Below the pieces are notes generated by a model, which did not search any database, was not told the DNA's origin, and worked only from the letters and a program-made list of their open reading frames with translations. Of a stretch of DNA of 64,000 nt, positions 16,121 through 24,169 are shown one piece after another. Numbering within the stretch: position 1 is the first letter of the stretch; each line of letters begins with the position of its first letter. The stretch spans positions 124,001 through 188,000 of the forward strand of contig NC_009440.1 in NCBI RefSeq assembly GCF_000016605.1. Direction: 5' to 3'. The DNA is from Metallosphaera sedula DSM 5348 (GTDB lineage Archaea; Thermoproteota; Thermoprotei_A; Sulfolobales; Sulfolobaceae). The position numbers and the translations under genes are program-made.

Positions 16121-17041
16121 ATGGTCTCAGTTGTTACTGGAGGAGCAGGTTACATAGGAGGACATCTAGTGGATGCCTTACTTCAACAGGGCAATCAAGT
16201 CCTAGTGCTGGACGATCTTTCAAGTGGTAACTACATTAATTCCATGGCTAAGTTCCAGAGGATAGATCTTCGGTCACAATCCCCTAAGCTTGAGAGTTGC
16301 GACACAATGTATCACCTAGCAGCTAACCCAGACGTGAGAACGTCCATGGAGAACATTGAGGAACATTTCGAAAGGGATGTAAAGGCTACCCTTAATGCAC
16401 TAGAGTCGGCAAGGAAATCAGACTGCAAGTTCTTCATCTTTTTCTCGTCTTCTACAGTGTACGGGGAGGCAAAGACCCCCACCCCAGAGACTGCGGAGAC
16501 AAATCCAATCTCCAACTACGGTCTCTTCAAGTTAATGGGGGAAGAAATGACGAGGTTCTACTCTCAGAATTATGGGATAACGGCCCTATCCCTAAGGCTA
16601 GCAAACATTACGGGTGGTAGAGTTTCTCATGGCGTAGTAATAGATTTCATTAAAAAGTTAATGAAAGACCCCACAACCCTCGAAATTCTGGGAAATGGGA
16701 AACAGCGCAAGAGCTACCTTCATGTTAGCGATCTTATTCAGGCGGTTCTTTTCCTTAAGGATAGACATAGGCGAGGATACGATTACTTCAATGTGGGGAA
16801 TGAGGATTGGATCACCGTAGACGAGATAGCTAGTATCGTGGAAGAGGAAATGGGACTAAGGCCTGTTCATGTGTACCGGGATGCAGATAACGGAAGGGGC
16901 TGGAAGGGAGACGTGAGATTAATGTTGCTTGACATCTCTAAGATAAAGTCCCTCGGTTGGGCACCGACTCTCTCCTCTAGGGAAGTGATTAGACGGGCCA
17001 CGAGGGAAGCATTAAGGTTGTTAGGCTATGAGAAGGTTTAG
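16121..17041 (+). CDS. NAD-dependent sugar-nucleotide epimerase (GalE-like)
   Basis: A 306-residue extended short-chain dehydrogenase. [18 protein letters not shown] is the NAD-binding GxxGxx[10 protein letters not shown] follows the second strand with an acidic residue for NAD; the catalytic residues are in FFSSSTVYG and the YGLFK motif (Y-x3-K); [12 protein letters not shown] is a family motif near residue 200. Likely UDP-glucose 4-epimerase or a related sugar-nucleotide epimerase for glycans; substrate cannot be fixed. Start ATG is about 28 bases after a TATA-like element. Overlaps the next gene by 14 bases. Confidence 0.85.
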   Translation: MVSVVTGGAGYIGGHLVDALLQQGNQVLVLDDLSSGNYINSMAKFQRIDLRSQSPKLESCDTMYHLAANPDVRTSMENIEEHFERDVKATLNALESARKSDCKFFIFFSSSTVYGEAKTPTPETAETNPISNYGLFKLMGEEMTRFYSQNYGITALSLRLANITGGRVSHGVVIDFIKKLMKDPTTLEILGNGKQRKSYLHVSDLIQAVLFLKDRHRRGYDYFNVGNEDWITVDEIASIVEEEMGLRPVHVYRDADNGRGWKGDVRLMLLDISKIKSLGWAPTLSSREVIRRATREALRLLGYEKV

Positions 17042-17249
17042 GCTACTTGGAGCCTTAATGGTCACCTTTTCCATTCTTATTATTATCTTATCATTCGTTA
17101 ATCTATTTCTAGGATACAGGTTTGAGATATTTCAGAAAATACCTCCTATATTCATCCATTTCATAGAGTTTCTAGTTATTTTAATTGTGTTTGGGTACAT
17201 AGCCTATACCGGGATCATTATGTTAACTATTCCAGACGATGAGAGATGA
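17028..17249 (+). CDS. small two-helix membrane protein
   Basis: A 73-residue protein with two membrane helices ([20 protein letters not shown] and [20 protein letters not shown]) and charged ends (MRRFR, PDDER). I do not recognise it. It overlaps the epimerase gene by 14 bases in another frame, which supports real, coupled translation, perhaps acting in the same envelope or glycan process. Confidence 0.6.
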   Translation: MRRFRLLGALMVTFSILIIILSFVNLFLGYRFEIFQKIPPIFIHFIEFLVILIVFGYIAYTGIIMLTIPDDER

Positions 17250-17285
17250 CTCTCTCAGTCCATTCAATTAGTGGGTGGGTCTTTT

Positions 17286-17440
17286 CCCTGTGAGGGGCGA
17301 TTTCCCATTCAGCTCCCATGGTTATTTTCAACTCTCAAATCATCTTGACTTATCCCTCGCGCTACGCGATTGCGTCAGAAGTCCCCATACGTGAACTACC
17401 CACGCGTATGAGGGGCTTCAGGGAGTGAAGGATAGGGTAT
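17286..17440 (+). repeat. hairpin-rich remnant, possibly an IS200/IS605 right end
   Basis: Three inverted repeats are stacked here: CCCT/AGGG (17286-17296), CGCG-cta-CGCG (17358-17368), and a strong imperfect hairpin of GAAGTCCCCATACG (17378-17391) with CGTATGAGGGGCTTC (17405-17419). Subterminal imperfect hairpins of this size mark the ends of IS200/IS605-type elements. A 28-codon frame, 17345-17428, containing YAIASEVPI and ending between hairpin and flank, resembles the tail of a TnpB protein, but too little remains to prove it. No transposase gene is left. Identification is tentative. Confidence 0.4.
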
Positions 17441-17491
17441 GGCTCGTTTACTTTAAATATCCACTTGATCTATTTTGCTTAGCTTTACCCT

Positions 17492-17583
<92 letters not shown>

Positions 17584-17664
17584 CACTTATAGTTCTCGCT
17601 TCTATACCTCTTGGCAAGGACTGTAATACAGGAATCTTGTAAGCCTAAGTGCTGGCTTCGAGCT

Positions 17665-18112
17665 CTATTTCATGAGGATCTTCCTGATCTTATTCCAGTT
17701 TATTGTATTTTCTAGTTTTAGCAGAGCATTATCTAAGGTCAGGAATTTCATTTCATTCACCAGGCTTGATGCGTATAGCATTCTGTCGAAATAGTCTTGG
17801 ATTGTCTCCATGTATTTATCAGCCATCTCCTCAATCTCCGGCGTTGTTATATCAATCCGGTGAAGCTCATTGTTATTCAGTATATATCGTAGACCGTCAA
17901 TATAATCTTCTAGTCGATACTCAATTCCCCCTTCTTCGAAGCCGTAAGAGCACCCACTTAGCTTCAACTAGCGACAGTGGACTATAACTAGCTTCAAATT
18001 GCCCGATTAATCGGGGAAAGAGATCATTGAAATCTTCAATCCCTATGTCCACATTAAATAGAGGCAAGAGGAAGGATGTATCAAGAAGAATTTTCTCCTT
18101 CAGCGATTTCAC
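17665..18112 (-). pseudogene. vapC: VapC PIN-domain toxin, frameshifted
   Basis: Two overlapping frames together make one PIN-domain RNase toxin. The first (GTG at 18112) has the catalytic N-terminus KILLDTSFLLPLF and SPLSLVEAKWVLLRL; it runs into a stop at 17921. The second, in another frame to 17665, supplies the rest, with DYFDRMLYASSL and FLTLDNALLKLE, the usual C-terminal acidic motifs. They join at a run of five G at 17926-17932; removing one G restores a continuous protein of about 148 residues. It could be a genuine inactivation, a slippage site, or a sequencing error. The antitoxin gene upstream overlaps by 32 bases. Confidence 0.8.
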
Positions 18113-18335
18113 GCTGAACTTCCTCGCTTATTTCCTCAAACTCCTCAGGGGTTAGTTTAACCGTTTTCCTTTTTGATAGGAGATCCTCCAGAGATGGTAT
18201 CACGTCGATTATTATCCTGTCTCGCTCTATTCTGACTTCAACCTCAGAATTTACTTTAATCCTTGTTTTCTGCCTTAGAGCCTTTGGAAGATATAGCTCC
18301 CCTTTCTTTCCGACTCTCACCCTGTATTTCTCCAT
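18081..18335 (-). CDS. vapB: VapB antitoxin, AbrB/SpoVT type
   Basis: An 84-residue antitoxin. The N-terminus YRVRVGKKGELYLPKALRQK is the AbrB swapped-hairpin DNA-binding domain; the C-terminal half (SLEDLLSKRKTVKLTPEEFEEI) is a charged, probably disordered segment that would wrap the toxin. The open frame reaches 18473, but the ATG at 18335 begins right at the AbrB strand. Overlap with vapC implies coupled translation and autoregulation by the complex, as known for vapBC. Since the toxin appears broken, the antitoxin may be an orphan. Confidence 0.85.
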   Translation of the reverse strand: MEKYRVRVGKKGELYLPKALRQKTRIKVNSEVEVRIERDRIIIDVIPSLEDLLSKRKTVKLTPEEFEEISEEVQREIAEGENSS

Positions 18336-18553
18336 ATGATTATCTTTACCGTATTCTAAATAAACGTTCCGAAAATTGACATGATATTCCCACAGTCCTA
18401 CTAGCTCTAGTGCTCCTTGCATTGGAAAGCTACTATCGTGAACAAAAAGATACCAATCTAGCTTACCTGACACAAATAGATTATGAAGCGAGATTTACAT
18501 GTCATGAAGTAAGTTCCAAAAATTTATATCGTAGAGTTTTTCATGTATGACGG

Positions 18554-18627
18554 GGGCCCGTAGCTCAGCTAGGTAGAGCGGCGGGCTTTTAACCCGTAGG
18601 CCCCGGGTTCGAATCCCGGCGGGCCCG
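18554..18627 (+). tRNA. tRNA-Lys(TTT)
   Basis: Acceptor GGGCCCG/CGGGCCC, D arm GCTC...GAGC, anticodon stem GCGGG/CCCGT with loop CTTTTAA (anticodon TTT), T arm CCGGG-TTCGAAT-CCCGG and discriminator G at 18627. No intron, and CCA is not encoded (CTA follows). TATA box AATTTATATC at 18521-18530. It is a close sequence relative of tRNA-Lys(CTT) about 1 kb upstream. The following 18628-18890 shows no gene; only the TATA-like CTTAAACTTTTA near 18855 stands out. Confidence 0.97.
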
Positions 18628-18890
18628 CTACATCCCCCACTTTCCACGCTACAGCGTTCTAGGAGAGATATTGACGAATAAACCCTAAACTTAACATAGA
18701 GAGGTCTACAAGGACTTTTCCACTCCATTTTGCCTTGAGACTAAGACGAACAGCGCAACATTCAGCAAGGATTGAAATTACTTAGTGACGGACTTTCTGT
18801 GCACTCTAGTGTGTTCAGATCATAGCCGAAACTCGATCTATCAGACTGACATAGCTTAAACTTTTACCGTCTACCCTGATATAATATCTC

Positions 18891-19415
18891 ATGAATAGAA
18901 GACTACTTATTTATTCTTCAATCTTCTCAGTAGCCTCCTTTGGAGTAGCAGCAGTCATGAGCCTTTCGCTCTCCCTCTACGCCCTTAGCGTGTTTCTTGA
19001 TCCAATTCTTACTCTCACAATCCCCCTCATAATAATCTCGGTTGGGATTCAACTGATTAATGAGAAAAACGGCCCACTTCTTGTGGGGCTAATAAGTGCA
19101 CTCCTCTACGGGCTATTCTTCCTTCTCTTCTTAAGCGCGACCTTCCTGGTTGTGGGTGTAGTTGTAGAGGCTGTGTCTAGGAAAGTGGGTTACAGGGGAT
19201 TTAAGGCAGTAATGGTCAACACGACCCTAGCTGGAGGACTTGCAGGGGTGCTCAGCGTTGTGTTCGGGTTCATCTTTCTCGGGATACCCGCTGTTCATGA
19301 GCTTCCCCTTCTAACCTTGGCCTTCAGTCTCCTTTATTTTGGAGAAAGCGCAATCATGGGAGTAATATCCAATAATATAGGAAAATTCCTCATTAAATCA
19401 GGTGTAATAAAGTGA
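18891..19415 (+). CDS. membrane protein, probable ECF transporter substrate-binding (S) component
   Basis: A 174-residue integral membrane protein with five or six helices and few charges, for example LDPILTLTIPLIIISVGIQL and LISALLYGLFFLLFLSATFL. By itself it is not specific, but size, topology and position ahead of a CbiQ-like protein and a double ATPase match the S (substrate-capture) component of an energy-coupling-factor vitamin or metal transporter. The substrate cannot be told from sequence. Overlaps the next gene by 4 bases; promoter about 30 bases upstream. Confidence 0.65.
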   Translation: MNRRLLIYSSIFSVASFGVAAVMSLSLSLYALSVFLDPILTLTIPLIIISVGIQLINEKNGPLLVGLISALLYGLFFLLFLSATFLVVGVVVEAVSRKVGYRGFKAVMVNTTLAGGLAGVLSVVFGFIFLGIPAVHELPLLTLAFSLLYFGESAIMGVISNNIGKFLIKSGVIK

Positions 19416-19996
19416 AATGGAAGGTATGGTATGGTCTATTTTATGCCTCCTGCGTCGTTATGGCTTCCTATCTTGTCCCACTCTGGAGCTTAGTAATTTC
19501 CCTTGGATTAACATATAAACAATACAGGTTTATGATACCTGAAATACTGGCGCTCTTCCTCTCCTACCTTGTCACCTCCCACTTCAACCCCTTAATCTTC
19601 ACGTATGTGATGAGGGCTTTCACTTTCATAAACGTCTTCCTCTCCCTTTCCGAATTTCTTGATAGGGTATCCTTGGTGGGCCTAGTGGGCGAGAAGGGGA
19701 TACCACTGGTGATAACGTTAAGTTACATTCCGTTATTCTATCAGTTGGCCTCAGATGTGTTCTTCTATAGGAGGGCAAGAAAACTAGGTTTCAGTGTTGA
19801 AAAGTTATCAAGACCCATAGTCGTTGAGATGGTGAAGATAGCGGAGGACTTAAACAAGGCCTACGAAATAAAGTTACACGGTAAATTCTCTAGGAGAATA
19901 GACCTCAAGCCCTCAAAATACGATATCCTACCCATTACTGCGGGGGTTGTTACAATTTGCTTGTCATTACTCATCCCTATCTCCCTGGTAAAGTAG
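19412..19996 (+). CDS. ECF transporter transmembrane (T) component
   Basis: A 194-residue protein with several membrane helices followed by the cytoplasmic helices RRARKLGFSVEKLSRPIVVE and MVKIAEDLNKAYEIKLHG. EcfT/CbiQ proteins couple the ATPases through such helices ending in Ala-Arg-Gly-like motifs; here ARKLG and LHGKFS sit at the right places but are divergent. The final segment returns to the membrane. It couples ATP hydrolysis to the S component. Overlap with the ATPase gene is 40 bases. Confidence 0.7.
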   Translation: MKWKVWYGLFYASCVVMASYLVPLWSLVISLGLTYKQYRFMIPEILALFLSYLVTSHFNPLIFTYVMRAFTFINVFLSLSEFLDRVSLVGLVGEKGIPLVITLSYIPLFYQLASDVFFYRRARKLGFSVEKLSRPIVVEMVKIAEDLNKAYEIKLHGKFSRRIDLKPSKYDILPITAGVVTICLSLLIPISLVK

Positions 19997-21060
19997 AGCT
20001 GGAAAGGGACGAGATAGTAGGACTGGTGGGAAGGAATGGGAGCGGTAAGACTACCCTGATCAACTCCATTCTGTGTCAGAAGCACAATGTGTTCCTGGAC
20101 GAGCAAGATTTCTGTGAGAGAAAGGATTACTCGCTGGTCTCCGCCGTATTCCAAGACCCAAGTTCCCAAATTCTGGCCACCACCCTTGAAGATGAGCTTA
20201 GACTAATGTCCCATTTTCATCATGTGAATTTTGAGATCGGGAAGAGGTTAATGGGTCCCTACTTCTCCACGGATTTCTTCAAGTTGTCCGATGGATATAG
20301 GAAAAGGTTTGTGATATCCTCGGTGCTCTCCTACGGACCTGAGTACCTGCTAATCGACGAGCCACTATCTAACCTCGACGACGAGGGAATCAAACTTGTC
20401 CTAGGCTCAATACCAAAGGGAAGTTTAATATCAGAACATAGGACTAAACATCTCCTCAACCTCGTTCAAAGAGTTTACCTCCTGTCAGGAGACGTGCGAG
20501 AGGTTGACAAGGAGAAGCTGGAGGACCAGGAATTCTTGAGGAGGAACGGACTCAGGGGGTTTCAGATAGAGTATCAAAGAGGGTCACCAGGATCCGAGAT
20601 TCTAGACGTTCAAGTGGGGCTGAGGTTGAAGGTAAGAGAGGGAGAGGTAGTCTGTTTAATAGGTAAGAACGGTGTCGGAAAGACCACCATACTCAGGAAA
20701 CTCTCCAAGAAGATCTACTCGGTCTTTCAGAACCTTGATTTGCAGTTCTTTTACGAGACCGTGGCTGATGAAGTGGGTAACGATGACGCGCTTTCCCTTT
20801 TCGGTCTCACTGAACTGAGGGAGAGAAGCCCCTTTACGCTTAGCCTAGGTCAGAAGATGAGGGTGCTTATAGCCTCAGCCTACGCTTCAGGTTACAAGGT
20901 CATAGGACTGGACGAGCCTACCACGGCCATGGACGGTGACGGATTACAAAATTTTGTGAAAATGGTCGAACTTTTAAGGGAGGAAAGGAGAGGTTTAATT
21001 TTGGCTACTCATGACAAGGACGTTATTCCCATCTGCGACCAAATAATCTCTTTAAGTTGA
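19957..21060 (+). CDS. ECF transporter ATPase, two fused ABC domains
   Basis: A 367-residue protein with two ABC ATPase domains. Domain 1 (about 10-185): VGRNGSGKTTL, FQDPSSQILATTLEDE, KLSDGYRKRF, LLIDEPLSNLDD and switch SEHRTK. Domain 2 (about 205-367): IGKNGVGKTTI, FQNLDLQFFYETVADE, LSLGQKMR, IGLDEPTTAMDG and switch ATHDKD. The FQ-x4-Q pattern in both is typical of ECF ATPases. The ABC signatures are altered (LSDGY, LSLGQ rather than LSGGQ). Each domain is short for an ABC protein. The start is a TTG at 19957 inside the T-component gene; no better start is available. Confidence 0.82.
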   Translation: MLVITHPYLPGKVELERDEIVGLVGRNGSGKTTLINSILCQKHNVFLDEQDFCERKDYSLVSAVFQDPSSQILATTLEDELRLMSHFHHVNFEIGKRLMGPYFSTDFFKLSDGYRKRFVISSVLSYGPEYLLIDEPLSNLDDEGIKLVLGSIPKGSLISEHRTKHLLNLVQRVYLLSGDVREVDKEKLEDQEFLRRNGLRGFQIEYQRGSPGSEILDVQVGLRLKVREGEVVCLIGKNGVGKTTILRKLSKKIYSVFQNLDLQFFYETVADEVGNDDALSLFGLTELRERSPFTLSLGQKMRVLIASAYASGYKVIGLDEPTTAMDGDGLQNFVKMVELLREERRGLILATHDKDVIPICDQIISLS

Positions 21061-21077
21061 GGATCGTGATAAGAATC

Positions 21078-21692
21078 ATGCTACAGGACATCCTATCCGC
21101 GCTGAACCTGGTGGGGATAGTATCCTTCTCGATATCAGGTTCTTTAAAGGCCTTTGAGAAGAAGCTGGACCTGTTGGGCGTGTTTGTACTGGGTTTTTCC
21201 ACAGCACTTGCGGGAGGTATAATCAGGGATATCCTTCTCGGTATCTATCCTCCAACCAACCTTAGGGTAATGGATTATCCACTACTCGCCATCTTAGGCT
21301 CTGTCCTTGCAGTGTTCTTTTACAGGTACATAGAGAACCTTTCAAAGGCCCTACTTATCGCTGACGCCATAGGGCTAGGTACCTTCACCGCCACGGGGGC
21401 AGAGATAGCCATAGAGCATGGACTCAACGTAATAGGGGTAGCGATATTGGCCTCAATCACGGCAGTTGGGGGAGGAGTAGTTAGAGATCTTCTTTCCAAT
21501 GAGGTTCCGAGCGTCTTGAAAAGGGACTTCTATGCTACCCCCACGATTCTAGGTGGTCTAATCTTCTATCCCTCCTACAGTTTATTAGGGGGAAGTTCTG
21601 CCCTTATCTCTACGTTTGTGTTCGTAACCGTCCTTAGAATAGTAGCGATACTAAGAAAGTGGGAACTCCCGAAAGTAGGCCTGAGCCGTTAG
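21078..21692 (+). CDS. TRIC/UPF0126 family membrane channel
   Basis: A roughly 204-residue membrane protein made of two similar halves, each with three helices. Motifs GIVSFSISGSLKAFEKKLDL ... FSTALAGGIIRDILLG in the first half and DAIGLGTFTATGAEIA ... ITAVGGGVVRDLLSNE in the second are diagnostic of UPF0126, prokaryotic relatives of TRIC cation channels. The frame begins with a TTG at 21057 that overlaps the ATPase stop; ATG 21078 starts nearer the conserved region. It may simply be cotranscribed with the transporter. Confidence 0.88.
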   Translation: MLQDILSALNLVGIVSFSISGSLKAFEKKLDLLGVFVLGFSTALAGGIIRDILLGIYPPTNLRVMDYPLLAILGSVLAVFFYRYIENLSKALLIADAIGLGTFTATGAEIAIEHGLNVIGVAILASITAVGGGVVRDLLSNEVPSVLKRDFYATPTILGGLIFYPSYSLLGGSSALISTFVFVTVLRIVAILRKWELPKVGLSR

Positions 21693-21801
21693 GCACAGGG
21701 AAAGTGTAATTCAAGGGTGAAGGAAAATTCCCGTTCGGAGTATCACGTAAATGTTCGGGGTCAAATTATTTTTAGTGTGGTGGATAGTAGTGGTCGGATA
21801 A

Positions 21802-22134
<333 letters not shown>

Positions 22135-22149
22135 CTTTTTCCCCTTCTA
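22135..22149 (+). terminator. pyrimidine-rich terminator after zfx
   Basis: CTTTTTCCCCTTCT follows the zfx stop codon almost directly. T-rich, pyrimidine-rich runs without a hairpin are the usual termination signal in this group. Confidence 0.45.
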
Positions 22150-22273
22150 TGGCAAGGTCCTACGCACTACTTTGTTTTCCAGACTTTCTAAAATGAGGAG
22201 ATGGTATCCAGATCTCTTCTTACGTAGTAGAGGTTGTAAATCAAGATCAAACTAAGTTTAGAATAGTCTTATA

Positions 22274-22468
22274 TTGTTCAAGGTTTACAACGACATGTTG
22301 GGTAACAGGTCAAAGTTGTACAACGCTGGGTGGACCGGAAGAAACAAGAGGTTCAGGATTAGTAAGAGACTTGCTTTAAAGTTAGCAAGGCAACAGAGCA
22401 GGTATTCCCAAAGGGCAAATAGGAGCTGGATCAGAAGAATATTTCAGCCAATTCTGATTAAAGAGTAG
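22274..22468 (+). CDS. small very basic protein, unknown
   Basis: A 64-residue protein starting at TTG 22274, or 57 residues from ATG 22295. About a third is Arg or Lys (GRNKRFRISKRLALKLARQQ; RANRSWIRRIF), with no cysteines, so an RNA- or DNA-binding role is plausible but unproven. I do not recognise the family. It is 17 bases ahead of the next small gene on the same strand. Confidence 0.5.
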   Translation: MFKVYNDMLGNRSKLYNAGWTGRNKRFRISKRLALKLARQQSRYSQRANRSWIRRIFQPILIKE

Positions 22469-22485
22469 CCGACAATATCGTTATC

Positions 22486-22734
22486 ATGAAAGATTTATTG
22501 GGTGATTATGAGCCCCGTGGTAAGGTAATACAGGGGGTAGGTAAGTTCATAGCCTTTGGATTAGACGATCCATTTCATTTAACGACTGTGACAGGTTTAG
22601 CCATTTACGGTGCGGGTAAATTAATGGAGAGAAGAAGCAATTATGGGATCAGGAGGGCCAAGCTCGATATGACTCTAACAATGCTGGAGTTAAAGAACTT
22701 AGTAGAAGAGATTCACGGAATAAGGATTCAATAA
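22486..22734 (+). CDS. small protein of unknown function
   Basis: An 82-residue protein (ATG). A mildly hydrophobic segment (VTGLAIYGAGKLM) lies mid-protein and a helical C-terminus (KLDMTLTMLELKNLVEEIHG) ends it. No motif recognised. Probably cotranscribed with the basic protein before it. Confidence 0.5.
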   Translation: MKDLLGDYEPRGKVIQGVGKFIAFGLDDPFHLTTVTGLAIYGAGKLMERRSNYGIRRAKLDMTLTMLELKNLVEEIHGIRIQ

Positions 22735-22835
22735 TACCTTCTTTCTTATTGTAGACTAGTTCTCGGTCATAAAGTCAAGTTTTAGAGGTTTAGGGTACCG
22801 GCAAGATATATTAGGAGTCCAGAGAATAATCTTCA

Positions 22836-24023
22836 ATGCTTGATGACATTGTAATTGGACTTAGTATCATAGTATCCATATGGAGCGTCTATAACTCTGC
22901 CTTCGCTATCTACGGGTTGTCCTGGAAATCCGATGAGCCCAAAACCTCCTCAGGCCCATCCTTTTCCTTGTTAGTTCCGGTGAGGAACGAAGAGAAAGTC
23001 CTAGGGAGACTCCTTGAAAGGCTAGTTAACCAAGAATATGATAGGTCAAAGTATGAGATAATTGTCCTAGAGGACGGATCTACAGACAACACGTTAGGGG
23101 TATGCAATAAATTTTCAGAAATGTATAGTATTATCAAATGTGTCCATCTGGAAAAGAGCAATGTCGTTAATGGGAAGAGCAGAGCCCTCAATTATGGATT
23201 GAAAATATCAAGGGGAGATATTATAGGCGTATTTGACGCCGATACTGTACCTAGACTTGACGTGTTAGGTTATGTAGCCCAGAAGTTTATTTCTAATTCT
23301 AGAGTAGGAGGCGTACAGGGAAGGTTAGTCCCCATCAATGTTAGGGAAAGCATAGTGGCTAGGTTAGCCTCGCTAGAAGAGTTGTTCAGTGAGTACTCGA
23401 TTTCAGGAAGGGCCAGAGCAGGCCTTTTCGTACCACTTGAGGGTACATGTAGTTTCGTTAGGAGAGATGCCTTGGAGAAAGTGGGAGGTTGGAACGAGAA
23501 TGTACTTACAGAGGACCTAGATCTCAGCCTAAAACTAACAAGCTTGAACTATTTGATCGTTTACTCACCTTCTGTTCAGAGCTGGAGGGAAGTCCCGGTT
23601 ACATTCAGTTCACTAGTTAGGCAGAGATTAAGGTGGTACAGGGGTAACTTTGAGCTTACCATGAGGATCTCTAGGTTTAAGTTTACTTGGAGGTTGGTAG
23701 ATGCAGCTATGTTAGTAGGCACTCCAGTATTCATGGTTTTAAGCTTGGCGAACTATTCCCTTGTCTTTATTTACTCATATCAATTGCACGTCCTTATAGC
23801 TGCTATTATCTCGTTTTCGTCCATGATGACTCTTCTTCTAATAATTATGATATCCAGGAGACATATGATTGAAACAATTTATATAATTCTATCCGCATTA
23901 TATCTTAATTTTACCATAAGTCTCCATTTAATTTCCATTGTTCTAGAATTGGCTGGCGCACCTAAGGGATGGAGTAAGACGGAAAGGTCTGGTAAGATCA
24001 CGGTAGATGTGCCGAGACCATAG
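22836..24023 (+). CDS. membrane glycosyltransferase, family 2
   Basis: A 395-residue processive-type GT2 enzyme. It begins with one membrane helix, then the GT-A domain: SLLVPVRNEEKVLGRLLERL, VLEDGSTDNT (nucleotide-binding Asp), GVFDADTVP (metal-binding DxD), TEDLDLSLKL (acidic acceptor motif) and RQRLRWYRG (Q-x2-RW). Two or three C-terminal helices follow. It probably transfers sugar from a nucleotide donor to a membrane-linked or polymeric acceptor at the cytoplasmic face. It is transcribed alone. The gap 24024-24169 holds only a weak AT-rich promoter element. Confidence 0.85.
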   Translation: MLDDIVIGLSIIVSIWSVYNSAFAIYGLSWKSDEPKTSSGPSFSLLVPVRNEEKVLGRLLERLVNQEYDRSKYEIIVLEDGSTDNTLGVCNKFSEMYSIIKCVHLEKSNVVNGKSRALNYGLKISRGDIIGVFDADTVPRLDVLGYVAQKFISNSRVGGVQGRLVPINVRESIVARLASLEELFSEYSISGRARAGLFVPLEGTCSFVRRDALEKVGGWNENVLTEDLDLSLKLTSLNYLIVYSPSVQSWREVPVTFSSLVRQRLRWYRGNFELTMRISRFKFTWRLVDAAMLVGTPVFMVLSLANYSLVFIYSYQLHVLIAAIISFSSMMTLLLIIMISRRHMIETIYIILSALYLNFTISLHLISIVLELAGAPKGWSKTERSGKITVDVPRP

Positions 24024-24169
24024 ATGCGTAGTTGAGATGCTGGCTCTCTGAGTCCGAGTATTCATGGTATTGTACTAGATAGTTCATGACAGGCAGGATC
24101 TACCTTCTCCCAATTGATGGGACTTGAATCCAAAGAAATATCTCTAACTCCATCCACATTTACCTTGAC

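Noticed and set aside
16018-16230. 70-codon frame after SRP19
   Set aside because: It overlaps the SRP19 stop and 110 bases of the strongly supported epimerase gene, and its sequence is Ser/Arg-rich as expected of a shadow frame.
18495-18728. 77-codon reverse frame
   Set aside because: It reads straight through tRNA-Lys(TTT) in antisense; peptides such as PAGIRTRGLRVKSP are the usual artefact of tRNA antisense translation.
18760-18790. CRISPR-like GATTGAAAT near 18773
   Set aside because: A single short match without any repeated spacing; no array anywhere in the window.
24024-24169. Thiamine (TPP) riboswitch upstream of thiD
   Set aside because: The conserved CTGAGA and CCTGATCTGG-type elements are not present in the right order; the gene also seems to have a near-leaderless start.
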